NCBI GenBank assembly: GCA_022702705.1
Contig: CM040430.1
Coordinates: 72,729,239-72,793,238 of the forward strand
Reading direction: 5' to 3'
Source of the DNA: Papilionanthe hookeriana x Papilionanthe teres
Taxonomy: Eukaryota > Streptophyta > Magnoliopsida > Asparagales > Orchidaceae
DNA length: 64,000 bases
Shown in pieces: positions 32,355 through 45,190 of the stretch. How positions within the stretch are numbered: position 1 is the first letter of the stretch; each line of letters opens with the position of its first letter. The notes beneath the pieces were generated by a model. That model saw only the letters and a program-made list of their open reading frames with translations, was not told where the DNA came from and ran no database searches. The translations under genes were made by a program, and so were the position numbers.

Positions 32355-35049
32355 TGTTGACCTCATTTGTTGACCTTATATTTGGTGAGTTCTTTTCTTT
32401 CCTCTTAGTGCTTAGGATCTTGCCATAAAACTTCTCCATGACTATCCTAGAGGACTAGAATTGGGACCCACCCTTTAGTAATTCAGTCACCTGTTGACTA
32501 CTCTTGGGACCCCACTTGGATGGTTGTAAACCTCTAAATCACCTTGGAAGGTTAAAACCATCATATGGGCAACCAATAGTGAATTCCTATAGGATGTCCA
32601 AGCCTTAGGGCTACCCTGGGTGACCTTGGGTGACTTGAGCTTCTCTTGAACACACACACACACCCCTAAGCCACTTAACCCAAACCTTGAACCCTTGCCT
32701 TTCTACCCTTATGAATCTCACATGGTTGAACCCAAGCCACTAATCTTTGATTAAGATGGCTAAGGTCAATATGTGAAGGATCATAAAGTGGTTACCATTT
32801 GGCTAGACTTGGTCCCAAAGTGGTTGGACTTAGCTAAGTCCATGGCACATGCTTCCAAACTCTAATTCCATTCCAAATCAATTTTTACTCAATCTTGACT
32901 CCACTAAAATGGTCTCATTCTTCCTTATTTGAAACCTCATTCAGATGCCAAAATTTCTGGTTTTGACATTGGGTCCCCTAAGCTTACCCAAAACTACCTA
33001 AATGGCCCCCACAACCACCAAAAACATCCAAAAATTCCCAAAAATTACCCAAGAATCTTAAAAATCCTAAGAATAATTTCAAAACAATCCCTACCTTTTA
33101 AATCCACCAAAATACCGCAATACCCTCCAAATAACCTCCAAATAACCTAAATACCCCTTTTGGCCCAAAATTCCAAAAATTCCACAAATTCCTAGAAAAT
33201 TTGAGAAAATCTCAAATATTCCCAATTTCATTTTGTTCAGCTACACCATAAACCAATTTTGCCAATTAAACGCACTTTTATCAAAATCCCCAATTTGACC
33301 CATCTTTAACCCATGTGGTCCCAATGTCAAACTAAGTCAACTCAATTGACCCTAATTTTGCTCAAACTCAATTCTAAACTTCAATTCAGCATTTCCAAAA
33401 CCAATTTAAACCAAAATTAAGCCCAATTTGACTAACACTTGAATTCAATTTCAACTTGAAACCAAAACCCCAATATTAATCTATGACCCATACCTACCCA
33501 AATCTAACCTAATTCAACTCAATTTTCCCCAATTTCAATTCCAAATTCTTCCTAATACATCCATACACCAAACAAAACATCAGTTGGCTCTCAATTTAAA
33601 CCCTAACCCAACTCAAAATTCATTCGAAATCAAAACCCCCAAATTTGCCCTAAAGTTGTCACCTACCCCTAAATCTCGAAATTAAATCCCCTAAGCCCAA
33701 AATTTCCACCCAATTTCTATCTGAAACCCTTCCTAACAATCATTTGAAACATTTTGGACCATCAATTGGCCTTGAACCAAACTCTAGCCAAACATAAACC
33801 CAACTTAACCCATGGTGACCAAAATTGACCAAGACCCCAAAATCCTCCAAATTGAAAACCCAAGTGAACTCAAATCCACTTCATGTCTTCATGAAAAATC
33901 TTCCTTACAATCATCAAGATAATGTTGATCAATCAATTTGATCCAATTCTAACCCAAACTCAAACTAGCCCAACTCAAACCCATGTGAACCCATGTGTAC
34001 ACATGAAACAAATTGAACCAAACAAAACCAAAATTGATTAAGCCAACCCCTTGGCTGCCACCCATAGACCTCCTAGGGTGGGTTTGACCTGACCTAACCC
34101 ATGCCCCATGAGCCATGGATCAATGGTCCACCACTTTGGACCAATGGACTAAGCCACATGGCTAAGGCTAAGTCCCATCCTCCAACATTCCTTAAGCAAG
34201 CTCCCTGCCCAAATTAATTGAGCTAAACCTCTCCTCCACTCCTCCTCAACCTGCTCAGCTGCCTGACTGTCCTTGCCAGCCACCCTAGTCGCCGGAAAAG
34301 CCATGCTCGAGCACCCCTTTGTCCTTGAAAACCCAAAATTTTGGCCTTGGCAGTGGGCAATCCCCTCTCCAGCCACCTGGCCTGCTCATCGCTCACCCTA
34401 GGCGGCCTAAACCACTCATTACCTGGCCTTGAGCACCCCTCTCTGGCCATGGATATAAAATCCCAACCTTTCGGTCTCGCCAAAGGTGCTAAAATTTCTT
34501 CCACCAAACATCCCCAAATTGCTCCCAGACCTTCCCCCCAGCTAGAGAAGAAGAGCCCTACTATCCTCCTACCCTAATTCCCACTGATTGAGCTTAATTT
34601 TGGAGCTCAATTCTCAGGCCAGAACTGGACAATCCTCAAATCTCCATCGAAGTCAAGCTAACTCCTCTCACACCTTCACCAGAGGTAGAGAAGGAGTTCC
34701 CCAGTGAAAGCCCCCTCTCCGGACAACCGAATCTCTCTAGCCATCAAAGTCTGAAATCGGCCCTGGTCAAAGTCATACCTAGGCAATTTCCCAGGGCCAG
34801 AGACTTCATTTGGAGCTTCCTTGGGCTCAATAGAAGGTGCCACAACTCTTTGATTGAAGCTTCTCTTCTCAGAGCTAAGGTATTGACCTCTCCTCCCTCC
34901 CGAGATTTCAGTAATTCTCCATTTTGTTTGGCTTGATTTAAATGAATGAAAGCCGTTTGGATGTGTTCATCTTGTCGAGACGAATCCATCGAGCACAAGA
35001 ACATGTAATTTGGTTGAGTATCGAGCGAGATCCTAGGGTTAGAAGGTGG

Positions 35050-35255
35050 ACGGCCCATGAGACGCACCAGTCGTAGACGATGACTAGGGACCTTCGGATG
35101 GTTTGTGTATCAAGTGAACGGCTAGGATCGCGCCGGACGGATCAACGGGACATGAACTGCGGGCCGCATGGCTGCCGAGTCAGATGGCGGCGCCGAATCA
35201 GGGAGTGACACGTGGAGCTTCGACCCGTCGTAGGTTGAGTTGGCGCCGCGTGGAT
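35050..35255 (+). promoter_or_regulatory. CpG-dense segment in type II LTR
   Basis: Homologous by position to 22495-22710, with ACGGCTAGGATCGCGCCGGACG-type words (only part shared between types). It marks a sharp change from mixed to AT-rich sequence. A regulatory role is possible but inferred only from conservation of place. Confidence 0.35.
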
Positions 35256-38200
35256 AAGTAGGAAAATCCAGATTGTCTTATTTATTTAAATACCAGAAAC
35301 TTTGAAAATTCATATCTTTGCATAGAAAAATCATAAAAATAAAAGAAAAATACCCTCTTACTCAGTGAACAGAAGAGAATAACGTGGAAAAAGAATTGAT
35401 CTATTTTGTTGAGTATTTTATTTTTAATTAATTTACTACTTTTTTGAGTATCTTAATTCTCCACTCATGTATACAATTCACCATGACATGAGACCATAGG
35501 GCTTTTGTAGCCTCTGTTATCGGAAGCATTTCCTGAATTTTCCATGGACAGAGGCCATCTCTGTGGTAAGTTATTGATTTTCTAAATTTATATGTCTGTT
35601 TTACCATTTTAATTCCAGTAATTAGCATGTTGCTTAGAAAATTTTAGGAAAATTAGGGAAGTATCTTAGGACCAGAGGACCCTAGGAAAATTATGGTTTG
35701 GCTTAATTCCCTTAAAATACTTCTAATTGGCCCAAACACCCAAAATTGATCTTTAATTATTTAGGATTAACCACATATCAAAACCACTTGAAAACAATTC
35801 TCCACTGACCTTTAGGTTCAGAGGAGTCCCACATAAAAATTTAGAATCAATTGGAAATGCTTTAACCCATTAAATGGATTAATTAAATCACATGGCTATT
35901 TTCAAGCTTTAAAAATTCATAAAACCCAAAATACATTTCAAAAATTTACCAAATTGGTTTTGAGACTTCTCTGATACCAGAAGAGTCTACAAAAATTAAA
36001 ATTGGATTTTTCTAAGAAATTTTTTTTTACCTATTTTTAATATTTTAATAATTAAAAAATAATAAAAATCACAAAAATATTAAAATTCACAAAAATGTCA
36101 TATTTTGCTCCCTAATCATTTAGGAACAAACCAAATATTTTTCCCAAGTCTCTAGGTTTATATATTGAATTTTAAAGGCTTAATGTAATTTTTAAATTTA
36201 AAAACTGAATTTTCAAACTTTCTTACTAAAATAATTCTAATAAATAAAAAAAAATCGAAAAAATATGAAATTTGTTTCTCTAGACTCCTTGAGGTTAGAG
36301 AGATTTAATAAAAATATAAAATCCATTTTTAAACTTTAATTTTATTTTAAAATTAATTAGTACGTTAAAATTTCAAATAATTATAATAAATAAAATATAA
36401 TTCAAAAAATTACCAAAATTGGTCCAAGTTGTTCTCTAGTAGGTAGGAACATTCCATAATTTTCCTAAGGTTAGAAAACTTACCTTGGTTATGTTGTTGA
36501 ATTTTCATTGAAAACCCACATTTTCCATAAAAATAATTACAAAAATTAAGTTAAAAACAGAAAAATCATATTTTCTCCTCTAATGTCTTAATTGACATGT
36601 GAGTGAAGTCACACAAAAATTTCAAGTTTATTTGAGCTCAATTTAGTGAATTATGAAGTGAATAGGCTTAAGAGGGCATAAAGGTAATTAAGAATTTTAA
36701 CCTTAATTAATATTTTAAGCCTAATAAAGGGGGAGGGTAAATTATTTGATTTTAATCTTCGCTTGGATGATTGAAACTTAGGGAATAAAAGGGTAGAAAC
36801 CCATTATTCAGCTTAAAAAAAATACCAAGGTGGAACCTTAATTAATTAAATTATTTAAATTTTGGAAGATTAATTTAAATTTTGGATTGTTAAAATTGGG
36901 GATATAACTTAAGAAGATACTAATTCTTTGATCTAAAATCCCTGATTGAAATAATACAATAACATTCAATTCTTAATAATTATAATTGAAATTATTAATT
37001 AAACAATAAATGATCCATAATTAATTAAAATTTAAAACCTTAAACAATTTTAATGATCAATTAGGATTTAAAAAAAATTAAAATAATTTAGTAATTAATT
37101 AAAATCTAGAGCATTAAATCATGTAATAATCAAATTAAAAGAAACTTAAAATATTTGAAACGAATCTAGAATCATTTTAATAACAAATCTAAAACAAAGT
37201 TCAAAACATTAGATGTTCTCAAAGCAGCCTCTAATTGAAATGTGAAAATTAAATCAATTAAAATTAAATTAATAACTAAAATTATCTTAAATCAATATGA
37301 TTAATTCAAAATTTAAGTCATCAAAATTTAATGAAATTAAATAGTTTAAACGTTGCTTTGAACTTGAGTAACTTAAAGCACTTAAAAGAAAACCAAACAG
37401 AATTAGAAAATTGAATTATCTCAAAACAACAATTCAACTTTTATTAAAAAACGGTTAAATCCTTTAACAAACTAAGTTGCTCCTAAAGACTTTCATTATT
37501 ATAACTCCTAAATGAAATATCAAATGAAATGTCACTTCACTTATAGGATAATCAAACATCTTAATTCATTGAGTAGGAGTAAACTGGGTGATGTAATCCC
37601 TAAAATGTTTAAGTAGATGTTCAGAATTCAATTATGAGCACTTCTCTAACTTGATGGGATGTTTTCAAAGAACAGTGAAACTTCATTGTTCTTTGGTGAA
37701 GAAAATCATCCTTAACAAAACACAAAAATCCTAGACGTCATAGGAACTGACTAGCAATAGGATTAGGATTTTGGTAGATAACCAGAACTTTCCCTTAGCT
37801 TTACCTAGGTACTTGTTGCATATATATATGCTCTGACGTGTGTTTTAAGTGCAGCCGGGATTGACGAGAAGACCCTCCAGGTACGCTTTTATTTTATTGA
37901 GATATATTTACCTGCACTGTACTTTACTTCTTTTGCATGTTAAACAAGAATGCCACCCTGCATGAAAACTCAAACTTTTAGGGTAGCCACAAAACTGAAA
38001 CCCAAAACTAAATTAAAAATCAACACAAGATAAAATTCACCTCCACAACTTTCAAAATATAAAACAACTCAAAAATTAATCACAATCAGAACAACAAAAT
38101 TACAACTATAACTAAATTAAAACGTCTCGTCGGATGATCGGGAATCCCTCGGATGATGTAACCTATGTGTTGCTAACGAGATTTTCCACAGTATAAATGA

Positions 38201-39218
38201 GAGTGTGGAACTCATTCAGTTGTGTTTAGCAAATTCATTTGGACTAAGTGAATCCGATAAAAATAACGGTGCCGAAATGATGGAACCGTCGGATCTTAAC
38301 CGGTGTTGTTATAATCAACTTTAAGATTTCTCTAATAAAACACTAAGATATTTGAACCTTAAAACTCTTCTAAATTGAAACACTTCTCTCATCTCCTGAT
38401 TTTCAATTTCTAAAACTAAACTTCTGTAACGACAAGGAGCTTGGGGCATAGTGGGCGGCACAGCCATCGTCGTCAGCAAAACTGGAATCTACTTCAGCAA
38501 AATCTTTCTTAGATTTAAATAACCAAGCTATAGGATTTTGAGATAGTTTTCCTAGTGCAACATGAATCCTCAACTTTTTGTTAGGCATTTGGATAATCAT
38601 ATTATACAAATTAAGCCCTAACCGGTCTTATGACTCCGAGGTAGTCGTTTGGTATGACATAAACCCTCACATCTTCAAGGCTATTTGTATGTTTCTGTCA
38701 TACAAATATAAGTCACGATTAACTAAAATTGGCAAGATTGCAACATCAAATAAACTCCAAAATTGAAGCCAAACAATAGGATAGTCGGGAAGTCACCGAA
38801 GTTCACTTCGGGTCCGTGACATCCCTTACTTCTCTTCCTTTAGACTCCTGAAATAAATTTTTCCAAATTTGATCCATTTCCCTATTGAAATTTCCAAAAC
38901 TTCAATCCTTTGAAAACCTTAAACTTTGAAATTCTTGAGAGCAAAACAACTGATCATTATCGAGAGTTTTCTTAAATGATTCCCGTTATTTAAGATGTAA
39001 TTAACTATAAGGACTTGCCCTTATAGGGAACTTTAAGAACCCAGGTAATATAAACCCTACTTAATTCATTTATATTAAGCAGGGGAAATTGTTGGCTCAT
39101 ATAATTGGTTCGCAGACCAAATGGATGTCACAAATCTTCTAGTTTATTTAATCGAGCCCCATCATCAAGCATTGTATCTATTCTTCAGGATAGATACATG
39201 GTTTGTGATGCGGTGCTC

Positions 39219-39230
39219 GTTTATATAAAC
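39219..39230 (+). promoter_or_regulatory. Candidate LTR TATA box, type II LTR
   Basis: The sequence GTTTATATAAAC in the block GTGCTCGTTTATATAAAC, about 200 bases before the LTR end, is the same site as in type I LTRs, where the surrounding sequence is less conserved. Confidence 0.45.
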
Positions 39231-39431
39231 TATTAGGGATGTGAGATCGGTTTTATTTCATATCTTAAAATTTTCAAACTTAAAAAATTATTTTTCAAAA
39301 AAATCAAAGGCTACTTTCCAAATTATATACATTTAAACTAAATTTAAAATTTGAAAATTCGCCGACAATTTCTGTAGGCGACCCTTTTTCAAAATACAAC
39401 ACATGACCTATAAAATAAGCCGCACAATTTC

Positions 39432-39450
39432 TGGCGACTCCACTAGGGAC
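39432..39450 (+). other. Primer-binding site (tRNA-Arg type), element D
   Basis: TGGCGACTCCACTAGGGAC lies five bases (ATTTC) after the LTR end. It is complementary to a tRNA 3' end with CCA; Ogre elements are known to prime from tRNA-Arg and carry a site of this form. It is the only primer-binding site visible in the window and fixes the orientation and 5' limit of D. Confidence 0.85.
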
Positions 39451-39888
39451 TAGTTTCTCTCTCCATCTTGATCAGATGGTTTTGCTTTCATAAATCGGTA
39501 GTGAGTCCATGCCCCTAGTGGATCAAACTACCATTCTTCCGTTGACATATCTTGTTCATTTCTATCTTAAACAAGTATAGTTAACTCTTTTGGATTTTGG
39601 AGCCACTGTTTAGACACCCCTAAACAGAGAGGTTCTGAAATCCTTCTACCTCTCTAAAGAGGTAGGTGGACCTCCAATCGGTGTTAGCTTAGGAGCGGTG
39701 CTTCGAGTTGAGAAGTCTTATAAGACCTTCTCTCAATTTGCAATTCTAGATTGGATTCTTTACTCTTTCTAATTCTAATCTTCCTCCTTTAATTGTTTCA
39801 TTCTTAACGAGTAAACCTTCTAATCAACAACCTCTCAATAAACATACTATTTTAAAATTTCAAATGCACGAATAAAATGAAAAGATAA
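39451..39888 (+). other. Untranslated leader of element D
   Basis: Non-coding, T/C-rich. It has a near-palindrome around CCTCTCTAAAGAGGTAGG at 39650-39667 that could form a hairpin, where packaging or dimerisation signals would be expected. No open frame. Confidence 0.5.
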
Positions 39889-41360
39889 ATGGAAATGTGT
39901 TCAGACTCTTTTAATTCCTTTCTTTTTGTCCCAACGGAAGGAAGCATAATCTGGGACTGACAATCGGAACTTACCCTGCAGAAAATGTTTGTCCTGAAGT
40001 TGATTTTCTCCTTCACCAATAGATTAGACTTGACTGTATAGAAGGATGAACTGCCAGACAATGGAATCATTCACTTCGGACAAGGGTTCGACAATACAGA
40101 CATTAAGTTTATTGATGTTACTCTGTTCACACTAATGAACAAAGTATCAGAAACTGAGGAACCCGTGATTGAGTTCAGCCTGAAATCAACTCAAGAATTC
40201 CCTCCCCTGCAGAGGGTCCCGGTTGAAAGGAACACTGCTGTTCACAGGAGTTTAGCTGCTACCCCCAGAACTGTCGTCTCTACCCTCACTGGTCTAGTCA
40301 TCACTGCACCTACCCCGGCTCCAGCCAAACTGAAGGGGAAGGGAGTTCAAGTATGTGATGAGCCTGTTACCATGGAGGGTTCAGACTTTGCTGTAATACC
40401 GTCTATTTTCGAGATAGAGTCCAGTTCAAAGTTTAGACCCTTAACCCAGACACAAAGAAGGAATAAGAATAGAAAGATTGCTAAGACCAGAAAGGCCAGG
40501 GCTGCTGAAGCCACCTTCGTTGAAGAGATTCCAGAGAAAGAAGAAGAACTGCCCGAGTACTCACCGCTGTTGGAAGGAAGTAGATTCCACCCTCTCTCTG
40601 ATGCATCTAATAAAGAAGATGCCCGGAAAATTGCCGCTGTGTTACCCCAACCTGCATATTACAGTGATAGCAAGAGGAAGAAAATCAAGACTACTCCACT
40701 TCCCCGATTGTGGACGGTAGTGGAGAAACTGGCTAGAAAAGAGGGATGTCCCGTGTCAGAAATTCTGAGAAGAATGGGACGAGTTCCAATTAAATCCCGC
40801 CTCGGACCACGAGTAGAGCCTGTTACTGCTACAGAAAGGCCAAGGAAGAAGGTGCGAGCTGATGAAAGGAGTCCGCCTGTTGTTGTATCGGGTCATCATA
40901 TTAGGAGGACACTACCTACCTACGTATGGCCGATAGACCATCTGGTCCTAGGCCTCCTACTACAAGAAGGATGGTGTGGTGACCTATTATTTCTGAACTG
41001 ATACCCACATAATATTCTGGGAAGAAAATTCTCATTAAAGAGCCCGGATCTGAAGAAAATACTGCAGCTCCAAGGGAAACTCCTGAAAAGAAGGTTCGAC
41101 AGTCATCGCTAGATAACCACGAGGCCATTCGGAAAATACCACTTGAGGATTCCATAGGGAAGTTAAGGACAGACATACGATGGTTACTAAGGGAAAGAGG
41201 AGAAGAATTAAGAGATGGACTTTATTCATCAGAGTCCATGGATGAAGAGTTTGCTGAGATTAACATGGTTGAAACCCGAGCATCATCAGCTTTGCAAGGG
41301 GCTCCGTCAGCTTCAGAGAGAGATGAGCCGGGAGCAATGAGAGCACAACTTTAGGAAAAG
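39889..41360 (+). pseudogene. N-terminal extension of Gag, element D
   Basis: The frame containing ATG 40135 is open upstream to ATG 39889 except for TGA at 39958 and TAG at 40039, so the original start was probably 39889 or 39895. Open from 40135 to 41001, it holds DNTDIKFIDV just upstream, EFPPLQRVPVERN, LTQTQRRNKNRKIAK (40441-40490), a Glu-rich stretch, EILRRMGRVPIK and RPRKKVRADER. A shift near 40910 changes frame; the remainder leads to INMVETRASS (about 41255). It is basic and of no family known to me. The RRNKNR segment is shared with the AlkB frame of the same element. Confidence 0.65.
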
Positions 41361-43340
41361 GATGACACGATCTCTCAGATGGAAAAGGGGATGGAAGAGA
41401 TGGCTGCCACATTAGCCACTCTCCAGAGTCAGCTGCAACCTCAGAAAGAAACACCCCCGGAGATCATTCACATCACAGATGGAGGGAAAGAGATTACGTC
41501 TGTTAATGGAGACGAACAACCAAAGAAGGATTCTGCACAAAGCATGATTCCCGAAAAGGACAATAAGAACATGGTGGAATAGCAGGTACGAGAAGCCTTA
41601 GCCCAGTCTAAGAGCGGAGCATCTATTCAAATGGGTAGACACCCTGAAGAGTTTGATGCAGTCCAATACCCAAAGGGCTTCGTACCACCTCTGTTTAAGA
41701 CTTTCTACAGTACCGGGAACCCCCGGCAGCATGTAGCACACATTCATGCTAGTTGTTGCGATGCAGGAGGAAGTGATGCTTTACTCTTCCTTCAGTTCGT
41801 CAGTAGTTTGTTAGGGATTACCTTCGATTGGTATGTAGAACTTCCGAATGGCTCAGTTAAGACCTTTTCAAAATTAGAAAAGCTCTTCGTTAAGCTGTTT
41901 GTCGGGGATTGGCACCACATCACCATCGGTGACTTAGTGGTGGAGCAACAGAAACCGAACAAAATTTTAGTGGACTACATACTTTGATGGAGGAACTTGA
42001 GCATGAAGTGTGAGCCATAGCTTTAGGAACAGCTTGCGATGGGTATCATGCTTAAGAGTATCCATGGCCCGATAGCACTTATCCTTAAAGGATTCACAAT
42101 TAAGACTTTCGAGAAGTTGCTTAGTAAGGCCGGGAGTTTACAGGAGGAGGCAAAACATCTGAATTTCATCGACAAGACTGATAAACAGAAGTCCTTGAAA
42201 GCTTTCGAGAAGAAATCAGGAATCGTCATGGCAGTGGATAAAGGCAAGCAGCCAGTGCAGATACAGCCAAAGCGGCCACAGCCAAGTTATCAATCACCAC
42301 AACGGACTTATCAACAACCTTAGCAGAGCTATCAGCAGCTTCGACCGAGTTACCAGTCACTGCAGCATGATCAACCGCCACCTCGTCAACCATGTGCCCT
42401 AAAGGAGCTTTTGAATAAAGAATATCACTTCAAGACTGAAGCAGTGTCTAAGATGTTTCATAGTTTGATGAAAATGCCTGACTTTCAGTTGCCAGAGCCC
42501 AGGAGGCTAGAAGAAGTCGACAAGAAAGATCATCTGAACTACTACCCTTACCACAGGATGCTTGGACATAAGATTGAAGACTGCTTCACTTTCAAGAATT
42601 GGCTCGAGGATAATCTTCGGAGAGGGAACATAACGATTCTGAAGGAATACATGAAGGAGCCCCAAAAAGGAGGTTCCGTCAATGTTATTTCAACGGATCC
42701 TATTGTTCTGATAGACCCTTACGCTACTGATGATGGATGGAGTACTTTAAGGACAAAGTCTTTAAAGAAAATTTTAGATCGCATCCAGACCGCTTCGGTG
42801 CGTGCTTCAACTCAGAGTTTGAAACCTGTCGAGATGACACTATCACTTGCGATTAAAGAACCGCCCCAGATGGAGGAGAAGATCATGGATGAAAAGAAGA
42901 CCGAGGTTCCGAAGGGTAGAGTAGGGGCTACTTTTCCTAGGATGGTTGTTTCTAATTTGGGGGAGAAGTCCCTCGAACCTCTGACTCTGTATGATTATTT
43001 GCTCGCCCCGGCGGGATCTTATAATGATAAGAGTTTTGGTGTTGGCTACGTTTTGACTGTTTCTAACGATTACGTAACTAACGACAACCAACCTAATCTA
43101 TATTTCAATCTCGATGCGAATAACAATTGTAAAATCATACAAAAACTCGATGACTACTACGAAAGAGAAGACATTCACAAGGATGACTATGAATGTTCAA
43201 CAGGTGACGAGCCCGTTTGTGAATTCCGATGAGCTCCAATCACGATAGAATTAGAGTTATCAGATGCCGAAGCAACTTTAGAAGAGCCAGTCATTCCAAT
43301 TCAAGAGGAGACACCAGCAGATTCAGAAGAGATAACAAAA
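41361..43340 (+). pseudogene. Gag capsid and zinc-knuckle region, element D
   Basis: All parts are in one frame with stops: MEKGMEEMAATLATLQ (41379), capsid-type block GFVPPLFKTFYSTGNPRQH through HHITIGDLVVEQQKPNKIL (41670-41975), TIKTFEKLLSKAGSL (42098-42145), a Gln-rich spacer, then YPYHRMLGHKIEDC (42542-42585), where the first zinc Cys is Tyr. The frame 42411-43232 is open. A one-base loss near 43370 precedes the protease. The capsid would form the virus-like particle, and the knuckle binds the RNA. Confidence 0.87.
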
Positions 43341-44280
43341 GTCAACCTTAGAAGTGGAAAGGTTCTACCTCAAGAATGGGTTCGAGGGATAAAGGAAAGC
43401 AGGTGGTTGCTCAGGAAGAGCCAACCCCGACAAAGGAATTGCCCGTTCGGGAAGAAATTGAACAGCCTGGTAACAAAGTGGAATATAACATGCTAGCCCA
43501 TCTTAGGAAGCTACCAGCAAAGCTGAGCATCTACGACGCTCTGATCCTGTCAAAAGAGATGAGAGAAGCTCTGATCAAGGCTTTACTTGATCCAGAAATT
43601 TGCTTAGCACAAATGGCTGGTAATTCCTTATATGAGGTTTGCACGTTAAGAGAACAGTGTGGTGTTACCTTCGCGGACAATGATCTATTACTGGGAACAG
43701 CTGATCACAATCGACCATTGTGTCAGTAATGGAAAGTTCATACTCTCCAGGGTGTTAGTTGATCCGGGAGCAGCAATTAATATAACAAACCTTCGAACGC
43801 TGGCCTATTTAGAGATTGATGCCCGTGATCTCGAAACAGACAAGATGATGCTGAGAGGCTTCAACCAGAAAGGAGTAAGAGCTCTCGGATCAATAAAACT
43901 GTTAATGAAGATTGGTGAGTTAGCAAAGACAACCACAAAATTCCACATAATCGATTCTGAGACATCATTCAATGCTCTACTGGGTCGGCCGTGGATCCAT
44001 GAGAACCGATGGTACTGTCATTTCTACACCAGTGTATAAAATATTATGAAGGAGGAAAAGAGCAGTGTATCAAAGGTGATTTACAACCATTCTCCGTGCA
44101 TGAAATCGGAATTCACGAAGATACGGCTTACTACGCACCTCCGAAGAAAACAATCTTTTCCTGGAACGCCATACCAAATCAAGAAAACGGAATACAAGAC
44201 GACAAAGAACCTGAAATTCTTGTTCAACAGTTACTCACCACTCCCTTACGGCGAGATGGTGAAGGTTTCTCCGGAACTCG
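43341..44280 (+). pseudogene. Aspartic protease region, element D
   Basis: NKVEYNMLAHLRKLPAKLSIYD (43475-43540), ICLAQMAGNSL, a shift near 43725, then LSRVLVDPGAAINI with the active-site Asp at 43761-43763, and KFHIIDSETSFNALLGRPWIH (43935-44000). A 1-base loss near 44008 follows. Known role: maturation of the polyprotein. Confidence 0.86.
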
Positions 44281-45190
44281 CACCCGAGGTCGAGGCCGGG
44301 GACGAGGCCGTGGAGAAACAGTGGAATAGTTGGACAGAAGAAACCGGTCATCGATGTTGATTGGGAGAACAGCTCCGAAGAAGAAGAAGAAATTAAGAAA
44401 GAAGCAGCAGCGATAAGTCAGAAGAAACCGCAATTCAAGATCTCTCTGGAAGATGAAAAGAATGAAGAATACAAATCAATGTACGAGAAGATTAACCACT
44501 ATGTGCATACTATGACCCTAACCCCGATCCACCCTAGTACGGTCGAGGGTATGACGGTCAAAGAAGTGCATGGTGGCAGTACTAAGCCGATCAAGATCTA
44601 CCATGGTGCTTCTTCTTCTAAAGTTGAAAATTTTGTACAATTCGAAGATGTTACTTCTTCTTAATTAATGGAATTACCGTTTGAGTGGTATTCTCCCTGT
44701 GTTCAAAATTTAATTCAGCGTGGTAGTTTGCCTAAGCAATGATAAAAAGGACAATCACAACACTTTGAAAAGCTATGGAATAATACCGGTCGACCGCCAA
44801 ACTCAAAACATGGTCTTGGATTCGGCATAGTAGAATCAGTTGATGATACAAGATTTTGCTTGGTTATCACCTGCGAGCCTAATGAAGATTTCTTGGAAGC
44901 TTCAGATGATCTCGAAGATCTGCCAGTCGGAGACGCTCCTCCAGAATTTGAAGAAGAAATTAAATCTACAATAGACGAGTTAATGGAAGTTAACTTAGGT
45001 ACTAGCAAAGAGCCTAAGCCGACCTTTGTTAGCTCAATGTTTAATAAAGAAGACTCCGAAAACATGGTCAAGCTACTAATGGAATTCAAGGACTGTTTTC
45101 CTTGGAGTTACGACGAAATGCCAGGATTAGCTCTAGAGGTGGCAGTTCACAGGCTAGGAGTGGATCCCAGTGCCGTTCCAGTCAGGCAAG
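44281..45190 (+). pseudogene. Arg-Gly tract and protease-RT linker, element D
   Basis: TRTRGRGRGRGRGE is encoded at about 44275-44320. Then come an acidic run, KISLEDEKNEEYKSMYEKINHYVHTM-type sequence in two parts (44440-44520), VQFEDVTSS, PFEWYSPCVQNLIQRG and NSKHGLGFG. The frame 44860-45213 has EDLPVGDAPPEFEEEIKSTIDELMEVNLG in pieces and the FVSSMFNKEDSENMVKLL segment. No domain is recognised. Conservation in A, B and D shows it was coding. Confidence 0.6.

Larger units (their letters stand above)
32355..39426 (+). mobile_element. Full type II LTR (7,072 bp) shared by elements B and D
   Basis: It starts TGTTGACCTCATTTGTTGAC right after the 3' end of B and ends GCCGCACA right before the spacer ATTTC and primer-binding site of D. 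It thus acts as 3' LTR for one element and 5' LTR for the next. It aligns with 59312-64000 over all visible length. It shares the layout and both ends of type I LTRs but differs widely between them. Contents: G-poor tract 32900-34030; a mixed part to 35050; a CpG-dense part 35050-35255; an AT-rich part 35260-37450; then a 3' third conserved with type I (37500-39426). No gene is supported; frames such as 34149-34577 on both strands are fortuitous. Confidence 0.9.

Noticed and set aside
34149..34577. Overlapping frames on both strands in the type II LTR
   Set aside because: They match nothing recognisable, are not kept intact at 61119-61630, and occur on both strands of the same GC-richer stretch.
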